Origin: Sclerotiophoma versabilis
Lineage: Eukaryota; Ascomycota; Dothideomycetes; Pleosporales; Didymellaceae
Length of the DNA stretch: 64,000 nt
NCBI GenBank assembly: GCA_012274445.1
Contig: JAAROD010000015.1
Coordinates: 124,001 to 188,000 of the forward strand
Reading direction: 5' to 3'
Made by a program: the position numbers and the translations under genes. The notes under the pieces are model-generated. The model worked only from the letters and a program-made list of their open reading frames with translations, did not search any database and was not told the DNA's origin. Of this stretch, positions 22,336 through 32,528 are shown piece by piece. Position 1 is the first letter of the stretch. Every line of letters begins with the position of its first letter.

Positions 22336-23640
22336 TGTCGTGAGACGCTAATGTGCGTGAGCCCATGATTCTACTACTTCCTTCACTTTAAATGGTGGTG
22401 CGTGAACGCATCAACACTTCTAAGCTCTCAATCGGTTTTCATAAAGCCGTAGATGTCATGTAGTGACCTGCATATGTCATGGCACAGCCAGTGGTCTGCA
22501 TCGTTGCAAATTTCCTGCCAGGTTTCTCAGCAAGCTCAAAGAGAACGCCTCGAGTCGCCAAAAAGAAGCCTAGAACTTCAGCGCTTTAGACAGCTATAAA
22601 TTTGCACTTAGAGGAGCTAGAGCATACATGACCCAATTCTAAATTACTAGCGTGTTCTCAGCAATGATGCGGGGAACGACGGTCGCGTTTCGAGACAACG
22701 ATCAGCTGTGATGTCATCGCCTTTGCCGGGCAACGCAGCTCGGGCTAGAATGATTCGGGGTTGAAAGAATTAGGATCCAAAGCGCGTTTTTTCTTAAATA
22801 GCTATATTCTGTGAGGGTCCGTTCTTCGTTGGAATAGCAAGCTGACAGCGTTGTTGAGGGACTGGTGCTGCAGCGGAAGTAGCGTCGAAGTAGAGCACGA
22901 CGTCTGGAGGGAAACACGGTGTAAATACTGCTAGTGATGCAGCAACGCTAAAGGTACTAATACTTGCTCAGTGATGAGCAGAGCTGGCTGTCTGTGTTTC
23001 TCCTCGAGAGTTTGAGGAGAAGTTGTCAACAAGGTCTTGCCCTTGTAGTCATACCCCCTCCAATGACTGCTTAATTGGATAAGATAACAATTATTCAGAA
23101 ACGCCCCTCAGGACATTCGTCCACCTCCACTCCCCATCTGTCATCTCTGCGAAAGCCTCCTCCTGTATCTCCTCTTCCCGAGACCTCTGTCGGCAGGAGT
23201 CTAGGTTCAAGTCGCTCGCAAGCAACTGGTGATGTCAAAGCCTTTCTATATATTAAGCTGCAGAAGACTGTCCGCTCTGATCGCGTGCGTGGGCGCTGAT
23301 GCTAAGTTCGATAGTCTAATTAGAGGCCTTTTCAGCAAGAATAGATGACTCCTTGCTTGCTTTAGGCCAAAGGTCGATAGCCCACCCGCAATGATTCTCA
23401 ACATCTTCCGGTCGGTGCCCTCTCAGTTCGAATAAAAATGGGGTCCAATACACATTTCATGCCTACAGATTCGGACTATCTTTGACCAGGGAGCGAATAC
23501 TCTGCAGAACTGCTGCATCAAGGCGCTCAGCAATGTTATCAGTGTGAGACAACAGTTATTGACAGATCTCCTACAGTATTCCACTAGTATCTACGGGCTG
23601 TAACATACATTGCTCTTGCGAACAATGGGTGTCCGATCTA
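22336..23640. other. decayed or intergenic sequence
   Basis: Short protein-like stretches appear on the minus strand (for example HQSLNNAVSLLFQRR near 22840) but nothing assignable. It may be the far end of the ankyrin relic or another dead gene. Confidence 0.3.
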
Positions 23641-24640
23641 AATTGTTCTTATCCCCTACGTTCGCTTTCACTTCTAACAGAATTCTTGGAATACTTAGCT
23701 GCCGTACGCACTACAATTAGGTATTCATTGTCTGTGGATGGAAGAACCATATCATTCAAGAGAGCAGACACCAATGCGTTTCTATCATTTTGGTCTTCGG
23801 CTGCTGCTGCCAGAGTTGTCTTGTTTTCGTCGCCCTTAACAGTGATATCGGCACCCTTCTTAATCATGGGAACTCTAATTCTTTTGTGATACCATTGTGT
23901 GCGGAGCGAGAAAGCAGGCTCAACATAGACCAGATTGAATGCTTAGAAATATCGACGCCTGCTGCAACAGGCTTCTTTACTGTTGAGAATTGTTGATCGC
24001 GGGAGTAGCTATCCCGACAAAACTCGTTGCACAAATTGTCCACTAGGATCATTGTAGGGGCCTTCTTAAGTATCTTGTCATTCTCTTTACTCTGTATCTT
24101 CAAGAAAAAAACCTTCCGCTCTGTGCAAAACGTACTGCTCCGTCTCAACGTGGCAACACAAAGCTGCTCCTAAGAATGCTTGTTGGGCGCCTTGAGAAAT
24201 TGATGCACCCAAAGATTGCTGACTGGAAGAGAGCGTCGAAATCTTCATCCTGATTGGATCATACCAATCCAACAACGCCGCAACGCGAATCGCGGCTTCC
24301 ATGAGTATTTGTATGTCAGAACGCAGAAGAGTTTCAAACTTTCAAGCGCCCAATACTGCAGCCACGATGATAGCGTCGTTGTTGCCTACCACGCTGCTAT
24401 CACTACCGAACACGCCCCTTCTGAAATCCGATCTGCACCCTTCTTGAGAAGAGGCTTGACAGCCTCTGATTGGTCAATATAGATCGCGGAGTGCAGTGGT
24501 GCAATTACGATTATCTCAAAAATTTAGCTCATCGAGTTCATCGCTCGTGAGAACCAATTTGATGGTCGTGATGTTGCCTCCGCGCACAGCAATGCGCACT
24601 GGGTGGTCACTAACAGGCTACCTAGTCGTTCTCCCTCCCA
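23641..24640 (-). pseudogene. ankyrin-repeat protein relic
   Basis: Degenerate ankyrin repeats are visible on the minus strand, broken by frameshifts and stops. DHPVRIAVRGGNITTIKLVL lies at about 24600-24530, then APLHSAIYIDQSEAVKPLLK followed by KGADRISEG at about 24500-24420. A poorer stretch follows, and last IKKGADITVKGDENKTTLAA at about 23867-23800 and onward. The repeated pattern of PLHSAI-like starts and LLKKGAD-like ends defines the family. Such arrays occur alone or as the sensor domain of fungal NLR proteins. Its place beside HET and HET-NACHT genes suggests a dead member of the same system, but no NACHT part is seen here. Confidence 0.6.
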
Positions 24641-25138
24641 TCCCAGGTGTCACCGCTCATGTTGAAAGCGCGTGACGTCGTTAGAGAAGAATGTGGACGG
24701 CCTGGCGGCAGGAGCAGTGTCTGTCCTTTTATCGACACTTGAGGGCATTTGCGTTCCAACTGACTTCTGGTGTGGAGATTCGTTCTGCGGCAACATCGCT
24801 GAAGGGAAGCCCCGCACAGGGTTATTTATTTTAGCGCTACCGGTACCAGTACGCAAGGCCAGCGCATACTTCTTGCTCCATACTCGAACAATTTCTCGTC
24901 CTTGAAGCAGTGGTCTTCTAGATTGTTTTTCATAAGCGATGTGCATTGACGGTCAAAAAGTTGTCATTTCCGTTGTGTAAAGCTGGGGCAGAGACTGAGG
25001 CTGAGGCTGTTGAGGCGCAGTGTCGCGAAGCCGACAATTACACAGCCCCACCCAGGCAAATACAAACAATACCCTCTGAAACATACGTCAAGAGGTCAAA
25101 CCACAATTTCATAACTGCCCTTGACATCTCAATTAACT
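24641..25138. other. promoter region of the HET gene
   Basis: Upstream region of the HET gene. A minus-strand open frame at 24650-24946 has no recognisable domain. I leave it uncalled. Confidence 0.4.
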
Positions 25139-26614
25139 ATGAATTTGGTTTCTCTCTTGGAGCCTGATTCTGACCCTCGTCAAGGAAACTCTGGTCACAA
25201 TCGCGAGGTCGACAGCTTCCAGTATCGCCCTTTAGACCATCGAAAGCACTCAATTCGTGTTATCAGAATCCTGCCAGACCTCTCATCGGATGGAATTATC
25301 AGATGTGAGATCTGGCACACAACGGTCAGATCGCAATATCAATGTCTGTCCTACAGATGGGGTGACTTGACAGACTCGAAGACAGTCCTCATCCGAGATA
25401 CACAGTCCACAGATCTGGAGGAGCGACCTTGTCAGATCCGCCAAAACCTATACAGTTTTCTGAATGCGGTACGTGGGCATGCAGTCCTTGCAGATACGTT
25501 TTGGATAGATGCTTTGTGCATTGATCAGGAGAATGGACAAGAGCGGAACCACCAGGTGACGCAAATGGGAAGGATCTACATCCAGGCAAGCAGAGTGGTC
25601 GTTTGGTTGGGCCACTTCTCAAGAGTTGTTCGGTACGGAGAGAGGGATTACGAGGAATTTTGCAAGGAAGTCGACCGCAACGAATACTGGCAGCGCGCCT
25701 GGATCGCTCAAGAGTTCGTACTGCCACGCCATATCGACTTCTTGATAAACGACACGCTAGTTACATACTCTGACATCCGCGTCTCTTCGAGCTCACAGCC
25801 ACGCATGCGAACCTTAGTGACCTCGCGTAATAGATATGAGAAGCTGCGCGAGTCGTTTTGGCACAGGTTTTGGCTCGGAAAGACATCTCTTTCAGATGAC
25901 TTTTTCCTCTTGGAGGCAAGGGATGTTGAATGTAGCATCCCGCGCGATCGAATTTTCTCTCTCCTCTCTTTATTGAAAGAGGGCAAGCACATCACAGTCG
26001 ATTACCAAATGCCTGCGCCCGAGCTGGCTTATCACCTGCTGAAGCTCTTTGAGAAGCCGCTTTATCTTTCCACCATCGGGCAATTACTCAGTCTGATCAA
26101 AGACGAGGGATTTGTCTCCAGCGAGGCAATTGGTGTTGCTGGCCCATATGTCGAGCTTCGCACATTTTTCACAGGAACCCAATCCCGAGCGACGGAATGG
26201 CAGAGCGATCAAGAGCTATGTTTAGTTGACAAACTGCTGGGTGGAAAAGGCCTTGGAAGCGATACTGTGATGTATGGGAAAGGATTCGTAATCACGCGGA
26301 AAGACACTCAAAGCTTGTTGCTCAATGTGCGAGTGGCTCTTTCGGTTCTTCTCGATTACTTCGACCCATGGTCGTGGCCTTATTACCCTATAGTCGAAGA
26401 CCCTAGATTCGACGCAGAGTTCGAGGCTTGGACTAGAACCTGTTTCCCTCACTATCTCTACTATCGGATCTTTCGTAAAACGCTTGAGAGAACGTGGATT
26501 GCATGGTCTGAGGTAAAGGTTGGGTATGAACTGACGCCTAATCAGAGGTCAGTACCCTTCAACCTGATCTTGATGGGTCTTGTTACCGCGCCGGTCTGTT
26601 GCCTAGCACAGTGA
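25139..26614 (+). CDS. HET-domain protein (heterokaryon incompatibility type)
   Basis: Single exon, 491 residues from the ATG at 25139. The HET domain occupies about residues 45-205, with its three classic blocks: YQCLSYRWGDLTDS; FWIDALCIDQENGQERNHQV with RIYIQASRVVVWLG; and YWQRAWIAQEFVLP. A further domain-typical block is IPRDRIFSLLSLL. The remainder has no domain I know. HET proteins trigger regulated cell death when genetically different hyphae fuse. The gene converges on the HET-NACHT gene downstream. Whether it is an active incompatibility gene or one of the many HET paralogues with unknown roles cannot be told from sequence. Confidence 0.9.
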   Translation: MNLVSLLEPDSDPRQGNSGHNREVDSFQYRPLDHRKHSIRVIRILPDLSSDGIIRCEIWHTTVRSQYQCLSYRWGDLTDSKTVLIRDTQSTDLEERPCQIRQNLYSFLNAVRGHAVLADTFWIDALCIDQENGQERNHQVTQMGRIYIQASRVVVWLGHFSRVVRYGERDYEEFCKEVDRNEYWQRAWIAQEFVLPRHIDFLINDTLVTYSDIRVSSSSQPRMRTLVTSRNRYEKLRESFWHRFWLGKTSLSDDFFLLEARDVECSIPRDRIFSLLSLLKEGKHITVDYQMPAPELAYHLLKLFEKPLYLSTIGQLLSLIKDEGFVSSEAIGVAGPYVELRTFFTGTQSRATEWQSDQELCLVDKLLGGKGLGSDTVMYGKGFVITRKDTQSLLLNVRVALSVLLDYFDPWSWPYYPIVEDPRFDAEFEAWTRTCFPHYLYYRIFRKTLERTWIAWSEVKVGYELTPNQRSVPFNLILMGLVTAPVCCLAQ

Positions 26615-27314
26615 TCTTTACATTTCAGTATGATCATGTCTCAAATCCTTGGAGTGGGCTTTTGATTATCGTTACAAGCCCAGGACAGAAGTACCCAGAG
26701 CATAATTATTCATTGTAAAGATAAACAATACTTTTCCAGTCCACGGCTGTGCAAATTGCAGATCCAATCAATTATAGGCATATCTGACAGCTATGTACAC
26801 AAGGTTAATGTTAAATTACTCCTGCCTGACTCCCAGATGGCAAGAACACAACATAATAATGTCTATGCTCAGAGCTGGTACGGTACGCCATAGAATGCGA
26901 ACGACAAAAAGTTTGATGAGTTCAGGTTTGTATTTGTACAGCCTGAAACTTATTATAGGATGACCAATCCATCCAAGGAACTGGTCTACAGTTCAAGACA
27001 CTATAACTACCGAGTTGTCGTGTGTGTTTTGCCCACAATTACAATAGGGGCATGCGTCAGGACAGGTAACTGGTGGAACGAGGAGACAAATAGCAAGAGA
27101 CAGATTTAAGCAAAGAAAATATCGACGCATACTGGTTGCTTGTCATTTATCGAAAGGATCGATGGTCATAGAGAACCAAACCTCAGCTATTCACATAGTG
27201 CAGCCACGATGGACATGTGATTGAGCCACAAAGAAGGACATTCGCTATGTGATATGCAGAAATCATTTAAAGCTGTAAGAAAGTTCGTTCCTCATGAGTT
27301 CATGGACTCTTGCA
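26615..27314. other. intergenic, convergent 3' ends
   Basis: About 700 bp between two convergent genes, AT-rich, with no gene. It should hold both 3' untranslated regions and terminators. Confidence 0.5.
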
Positions 27315-30300
27315 TCATACACCGACAGTGCTTTCGTGAGTTTTACTTGCATCGTTGAGTAGAGCTTTCAGTCCATCAACATCAGGTCCCAGATGCGAAC
27401 GAAAGTGCTCCAAAAGATCAGCGACTGCGTACCATGGCCCGTGTCCTACATCTGCGGGCTGATATCTGCAAGGCTTTGCGTCTGGCCATCGGTAAGAAAA
27501 CCGGTCATCAGGACTCATCACAGGTGTGGGTGTTGAAAGATTGTAGTCCTGCAGGCGTTCGGGGTTAAGTGTAAGCCAATAGTAGGGAATCAATGGAGCC
27601 GCCCCGGCTCGAATCATCAGCCCTACTGCAACTGCATAATTAGGAAGGAATGGGTCGCTTGGGAAGTCGATAATCAAGTCTGCCAGGGTGTTCAGGAAGT
27701 GTGCCCATACACTCGCTGTGCCATAAATCTGGTTTGGGTTCGCTCCAAGGCGTAGTATCGTGGAGAGAAGCTCGGTATCAGGTGTTGAATTGCCGATTTT
27801 GATCTCTCCCGTCTGAATCCTGGAATTTATCAAACGAGGGTGAAGTATGTAATCCAGAATCGGCCTGCTGCGCTTTGCTGCCACCATTTGCCGAGTTAGA
27901 TTATGTTTGACGTATGAGGTAATCCCAAAATCGATTGCCAAGGTCAAGAAAGAACTCTCTTCGTCTTTCCAGCTGTTGACAGATGGATAGATGTACAAGC
28001 CGAAGCCGCCCTTGCGGTAGCCTTCTATCAATGTTTCGACACTCCTTTTGATGGTAGTTGCCAGTCTCAGACTCTCTGTGGTGTTTCGATACGAGGGCCG
28101 TGCAAGACTACTAACAATGTTACTCGCGAGAGATAGTGCCTGGGCGGTACAATCTTTCATCGCCGTCAACGCGAGAAATTCATGGATTCTTGCGTTCAGT
28201 AGGTACATCTGTGCATCGTATGGTCCTTTAGTGTACTCACAAAGAGTGCGCTGAGCGTCTGGGGTCAAGAGAAAGTCTCGACATGTGCGATGAAAGAAGT
28301 CGACAGTCAGCATATCCACCACACGCCAGTCATCCGCAGTGGTGTTGAGTGGTCCTTTACGCCGTTTGGCATCTTGACGCATGTTGACTCCATCGGATTG
28401 ATTGTCATCGAAAGGGAGCTCACTGACAACCGTGATGGATGACGAAATGTCTTCTGCGCCGTCATCAAAAGACTCAAATTGGCGCCCCGAGTAGCATTCG
28501 AGCAGCCCCATGCAACGGCTATTTAAAAGTCGTAACGTCGAGTCAAGACGAAATATAAGATGACCCCGTTGCGCAAAACTGATCTCTGGTGAAGGGTAGC
28601 GACTTGAGAGAACGAAGTCTGACCGCTCCTGGTCAGTGAAACAAAGGTCCACAAGACGTAGTGGGTGCAATGTCGTGAAATCCAGCTCCTCGTAAAGTGC
28701 AACCTGTATGAATACTGCAGCTTCGTAGCGTTGGCTTGGCTGGATTGAACTCATTAAACGCTTGAAATAGTCGTGAAGGTCGCTAGGCACCTGGTGTAAC
28801 CTGTTGTGCAGTCTCTCTATACTATCACCATCTCTAAGGCCTGCAAGTAGTTCTCGTACGACAAGGCGAACCCACAAGAAGACACCAGAGGCCCTTCCAG
28901 AGATTTCCCTGGTGAGTTCTTCAGCACTTTTTTGATGATGTTGTGCTAAAATCCGGTATCTGGCGTGGCTTGAAAGTTGAGTCTCGATGTATAGGCTGAT
29001 ATCATCACGCGTCAGATTCTCAAGCCTCATGTTTGGACACTGCTGGAAGGCTTCGCGAAAGATATTCCAGGGTCTAGAGGAAAGACAAATCTTGACATGC
29101 GGAAGATCTGCGATCCTGTTGAGAAACCTGATCAACTCTTCTCGGGTATCGTCGGTTCCATTCAGCTCATCAAGTCCGTCGAGCAAGAGAAGGACTGTCG
29201 CACGTTCTTCAACACACTCAATACACTCGAACAGAGTCTCTTGCAGTTCTGTTTGTGTCCACTCAACCAAGTTTGGGCTAGTCGAGTCCGTGAACACCCA
29301 TTCCTTATTTATGACAATTTGAGAAACCAAGAGAGGGTCTTGGAACAAAAGTTGATACAGCAATGTGCGCAAGAGACCAACGATAGACTTCTGCAACTCG
29401 GACCCAGGATCCCAGAAGAAGTACTGAACTCTCAATAAAGACTTCTCACCTGTCCAAGGGTGTGTATGTTTAGGAGTCTTGATGTTTCGATCCAGGAACC
29501 GCATCATCGTCGACTTTCCGGATCCTGGCTTGCCGTGGATCCAATATATTCGTCTAGACACTGTATCCGAGCATAACCAATCGATCAGGCTGTCCGGATT
29601 AGATTCTGGGCAATATTCGGGTTCCAAGATCCACTGGTAGGTACCAGTGTGAGCGTCGTGAACCTGAAGTCTACGTTGCTCCATACGAGGGTAGCGAAGA
29701 CTGTCTAAAATCATTCGTTGCGTCTGCATAGGGGTCTCTAGGTTGGTGCATGGAACACCTTTTTCACTTTTTGCATTGTCTAATGCGGGTGCCGGTGCTG
29801 TTTGAGTGGCTTGTATTGGCTTTGGATCGAATCCAGGATGTCTCGATGTCTCATCAAGCTCTCTTCGAAGTCGCCTCATCGCCTTAGCTCGACCTTCCCC
29901 GTATCTGGGAGAGATACTAACATCAAATATACCGACTAGAGAATACGCTGCATCCTCTTCTCTTTTAGTCTGACGTTTGTCTGCCCAAGAGAATCGCGTC
30001 TCGATGCTATGTTCTTCCAATGCCTGCCCTTGAAGAGCGCTTTGAGATATGCCAGTAACTTTGTGAATTGCTTGTAGAAGCGAGGCTCTGGTTCCAATTG
30101 GGTCGCCCTTAGCTGTGAAGAATCGGACAGATGTCGGAGCTAACAGCTCTTGTAAGGTCCATCCACGGGTAAACCACCTGCTTTTCACAAACGACTGCTC
30201 TTCTGTAGTGCTTTCACCGGAGGACACGTCTGAGAGGTAGACGTAGCAATGCTCTGCTTCGCGATACCACTTGAACATGGAATTAATGGCCTCTGCAAGC

Positions 30301-30563
30301 TCTGCACTGCTCGACTTGTCGATGCAGCAGGTATCAATCCAAAAGTATCTCAGCCCATCTTCTTTTGCCTGCTTTGCACAGAATTCGAGTTTGCAATAGC
30401 CCGCCTTGTTCTGGCCAGACCCTTCGATCAAGTCTTTGAAGGTTACCTCCTCGAGATCGGGACCCCATGTATGCGAGAGAATCGCATACGGAGGAACGTT
30501 GCTGTCTTCAAGACTGACCAGGCTGAACGCACCGCCGTCTTTATGAAGCTTCAGCAGACGCAT
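27315..30563 (-). CDS. HET-NACHT STAND (NLR-like) protein
   Basis: Single exon of 1082 residues from the ATG at 30563. An N-terminal HET domain (about 1-240) has AILSHTWG, YFWIDTCCIDKSSSAELAEA, WFTRGWTLQELLAP and EEDAAYSLVGIF. The NACHT NTPase follows, with Walker A GKPGSGKST at 344-352, Walker B VLLLLDGLDEL at 457-467 and KICLSSRPW near 493-501. The rest is mostly helical; I see no WD40, ankyrin or TPR array, unlike HET-E of Podospora. NACHT proteins of this kind act as ligand-gated switches that release the HET death domain in non-self recognition. The absence of a repeat sensor means the C-terminal half must sense by other means or act downstream. Confidence 0.93.
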   Translation of the reverse strand: MRLLKLHKDGGAFSLVSLEDSNVPPYAILSHTWGPDLEEVTFKDLIEGSGQNKAGYCKLEFCAKQAKEDGLRYFWIDTCCIDKSSSAELAEAINSMFKWYREAEHCYVYLSDVSSGESTTEEQSFVKSRWFTRGWTLQELLAPTSVRFFTAKGDPIGTRASLLQAIHKVTGISQSALQGQALEEHSIETRFSWADKRQTKREEDAAYSLVGIFDVSISPRYGEGRAKAMRRLRRELDETSRHPGFDPKPIQATQTAPAPALDNAKSEKGVPCTNLETPMQTQRMILDSLRYPRMEQRRLQVHDAHTGTYQWILEPEYCPESNPDSLIDWLCSDTVSRRIYWIHGKPGSGKSTMMRFLDRNIKTPKHTHPWTGEKSLLRVQYFFWDPGSELQKSIVGLLRTLLYQLLFQDPLLVSQIVINKEWVFTDSTSPNLVEWTQTELQETLFECIECVEERATVLLLLDGLDELNGTDDTREELIRFLNRIADLPHVKICLSSRPWNIFREAFQQCPNMRLENLTRDDISLYIETQLSSHARYRILAQHHQKSAEELTREISGRASGVFLWVRLVVRELLAGLRDGDSIERLHNRLHQVPSDLHDYFKRLMSSIQPSQRYEAAVFIQVALYEELDFTTLHPLRLVDLCFTDQERSDFVLSSRYPSPEISFAQRGHLIFRLDSTLRLLNSRCMGLLECYSGRQFESFDDGAEDISSSITVVSELPFDDNQSDGVNMRQDAKRRKGPLNTTADDWRVVDMLTVDFFHRTCRDFLLTPDAQRTLCEYTKGPYDAQMYLLNARIHEFLALTAMKDCTAQALSLASNIVSSLARPSYRNTTESLRLATTIKRSVETLIEGYRKGGFGLYIYPSVNSWKDEESSFLTLAIDFGITSYVKHNLTRQMVAAKRSRPILDYILHPRLINSRIQTGEIKIGNSTPDTELLSTILRLGANPNQIYGTASVWAHFLNTLADLIIDFPSDPFLPNYAVAVGLMIRAGAAPLIPYYWLTLNPERLQDYNLSTPTPVMSPDDRFSYRWPDAKPCRYQPADVGHGPWYAVADLLEHFRSHLGPDVDGLKALLNDASKTHESTVGV

Positions 30564-30896
30564 GATATTGCAGTCACATCACCCCTCGTATCTCAGGAGC
30601 TGTGCGATCAGACAATGGTTCCAGTGTGGTGACTAGCGTTAGCGCTCGGTACTGCAGTGCAAAGTAGTAACAGTGTCTGTGGGAAGAAGTGCGGGGTTGT
30701 TCATGCATGCTCACGTAAGATACCGGTAAGCGAGAAAGGTTTCCTATGAGATACGCGCTCCCTCCAGAATGATCACAGCAAGTCTATCCTTTCTTTAGCT
30801 TTAGCAAGTTTTCGAAACACCCGGACAACGGTGAAGGAAGAAATAATATTCATGTATTCAGATCAATGCATAATCATGACCTTTGACTTCCTCAAC
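30564..30896. other. intergenic, promoter of the HET-NACHT gene
   Basis: About 330 bp between the HET-NACHT start and the peroxidase stop. I see no gene. Confidence 0.5.
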
Positions 30897-31866
30897 TCAT
30901 AGCCCCAAGGCCGAACTGATGCCCTCTGTCAAGTTAGCCAGGATATTCGACCCACCAGCAATAGCGACCAAGACATCTTTATACGAGTCCGCCAAGATCC
31001 TTGTCCCCTCTTGAAGTGGTTCAGGACTGTTCCCGTTAAGTTGGACGACCATAGCGCCCAAGCTCACCAGGGTAATCGGCGCCTTACTCGGTCGCCATCC
31101 CAAGTTGTAAGGCAACTGCTCCTTCTCAAAAAAGGTCCTAACATACTCGATCTTCGCGTTGCCGGATATGGGATCACCCATGGCTTGCAGGTAGAGCGCG
31201 TTCTCGCCATACGATAAGACAGCTTCACGGGCTCCATAAGTAAACTCGGGGTTCTTGGTAAGCGAGTCGTTGAAGCGGGCGAATTTGGCCTTGCTGGCCG
31301 TAGGCACGTCGGTTACTGTCTTGCCGTTGAAGAAGGATATGTATTGCTGCCAGTTAGGGTCGTAAAACGGCTGGTCGTTGCCGAGTGCTGCATCCTGGCG
31401 GGATATCGATGCGTCGTGCTCAATAGGGAAGTTGTGCATGTTCAGATCGTTGAGATCGAAAGACCCTCCCAGAGGGTTGGGGGAGGCAAGCAGGCCGGCG
31501 CCGCCAATGGCAGTGGTAAAGTCCGCACCTATGTTGAGCCCTTCGGCGAGGCCCTTGATCAGAATAGGGATAGTGTTGCCTTTGCCATTGTGTGGAATGA
31601 AGTTGTGGTTTGCTAGGGTGTTGAGGGCAGGGCAAGGGGAGCGGACTGTGGAGAAGGTCAATGTCGATTATCAATCTCGTACCTGTGGACTTACCATCAG
31701 CAGAGCCAGCGGGCTTGAAGTTGGCAAATCTGGGGTCATTTGCAGGTGCCGGGCCAAGAGACTTGAGCAGTGCTCCGATGTCGAGCGGTAGCCCGAGCAG
31801 TGAACCACCCTGGGGATGCGCAGCGACGCTTGCGACCAGGACACCCGTTACAAAAGTGAACCACAT
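30897..31866 (-). CDS. secreted haem-thiolate peroxidase (chloroperoxidase family)
   Basis: Two exons, 31866-31695 and 31645-30897, separated by a 49-bp intron (GTAAGT..CAG), encode 306 residues. A signal peptide (MWFTFVTGVLVASVAAHPQG) is followed after splicing by SPCPALNTLANHNFIPHNG, the PCP motif whose Cys is the proximal haem ligand. PIEHDASISRQD carries the acid-base Glu typical of the family. Length and motifs fit the Peroxidase_2/chloroperoxidase group, which includes unspecific peroxygenases. It uses hydrogen peroxide to oxidise, halogenate or oxygenate substrates outside the cell. The exact activity is not predictable here. Confidence 0.9.
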
Positions 31867-32528
31867 GTTGAATACGAGGTGTATATGTTAAGCGAGATTG
31901 TAAAACAGTGTACTTTTGAAAGGTCAGACCACGCACGGGCAAAGAACCCTTTTGACCCAATAACAACCATGACAATTCATTGACGAGTGACGTCATCTTA
32001 CACTCTGCTAAAAGCTGCGATGGTGTCTTGGAAGTTCCTCGTGACTTGCTGTTAGAAAGGCTGCTATGATAGGATCAGGAGGGATGGACGGTGATCGGCA
32101 TCGATGGCGTGTAGATAGCTCCGGGAAGGCTCAGATCCGGCCTAACTCGTGCAAGCGTTGAAGATCACTGAACGGAAGATAGTGTACTATTCTACTCCAT
32201 TTGGAGTAATCTAAGCTTGGTCGCTTAGATGTCGGGCGGGCTATGCCTTGTTAGTCAAAGGCTGAGTTTTTGCTTGTGAAAGGGGGGGGGGGGGGGGGGG
32301 GGGGATATGTGAACAGTGAACAATGCCCATCCGTCGTGATCATCAGATATCAGGATTCTACACGATTACGGTCGGCATCATGCAGCCTAGATGAGGCCGA
32401 GATAAAAACAAACTTTCTTTTGCATCAGCCCTACCGACTCTCTGTATCCCGTGGTGACTTCAATCAACTTTTGTGGATCCCATCTCTTTATCGCCAATAT
32501 CTTTCTCGCTGAAATTGAGTTGGCCATT
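31867..32528. other. intergenic region with a poly-G run
   Basis: Upstream of the peroxidase and downstream of the BTB/RING gene. The only notable element is the 23-base G run at 32282-32304. Confidence 0.5.
32282..32304 (+). repeat. homopolymer run of 23 G
   Basis: An uninterrupted run of 23 guanines, preceded by AAA and followed by ATATG. It could form G-quadruplex structures and be length-unstable. It may also mark an assembly or sequencing problem. Confidence 0.9.
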
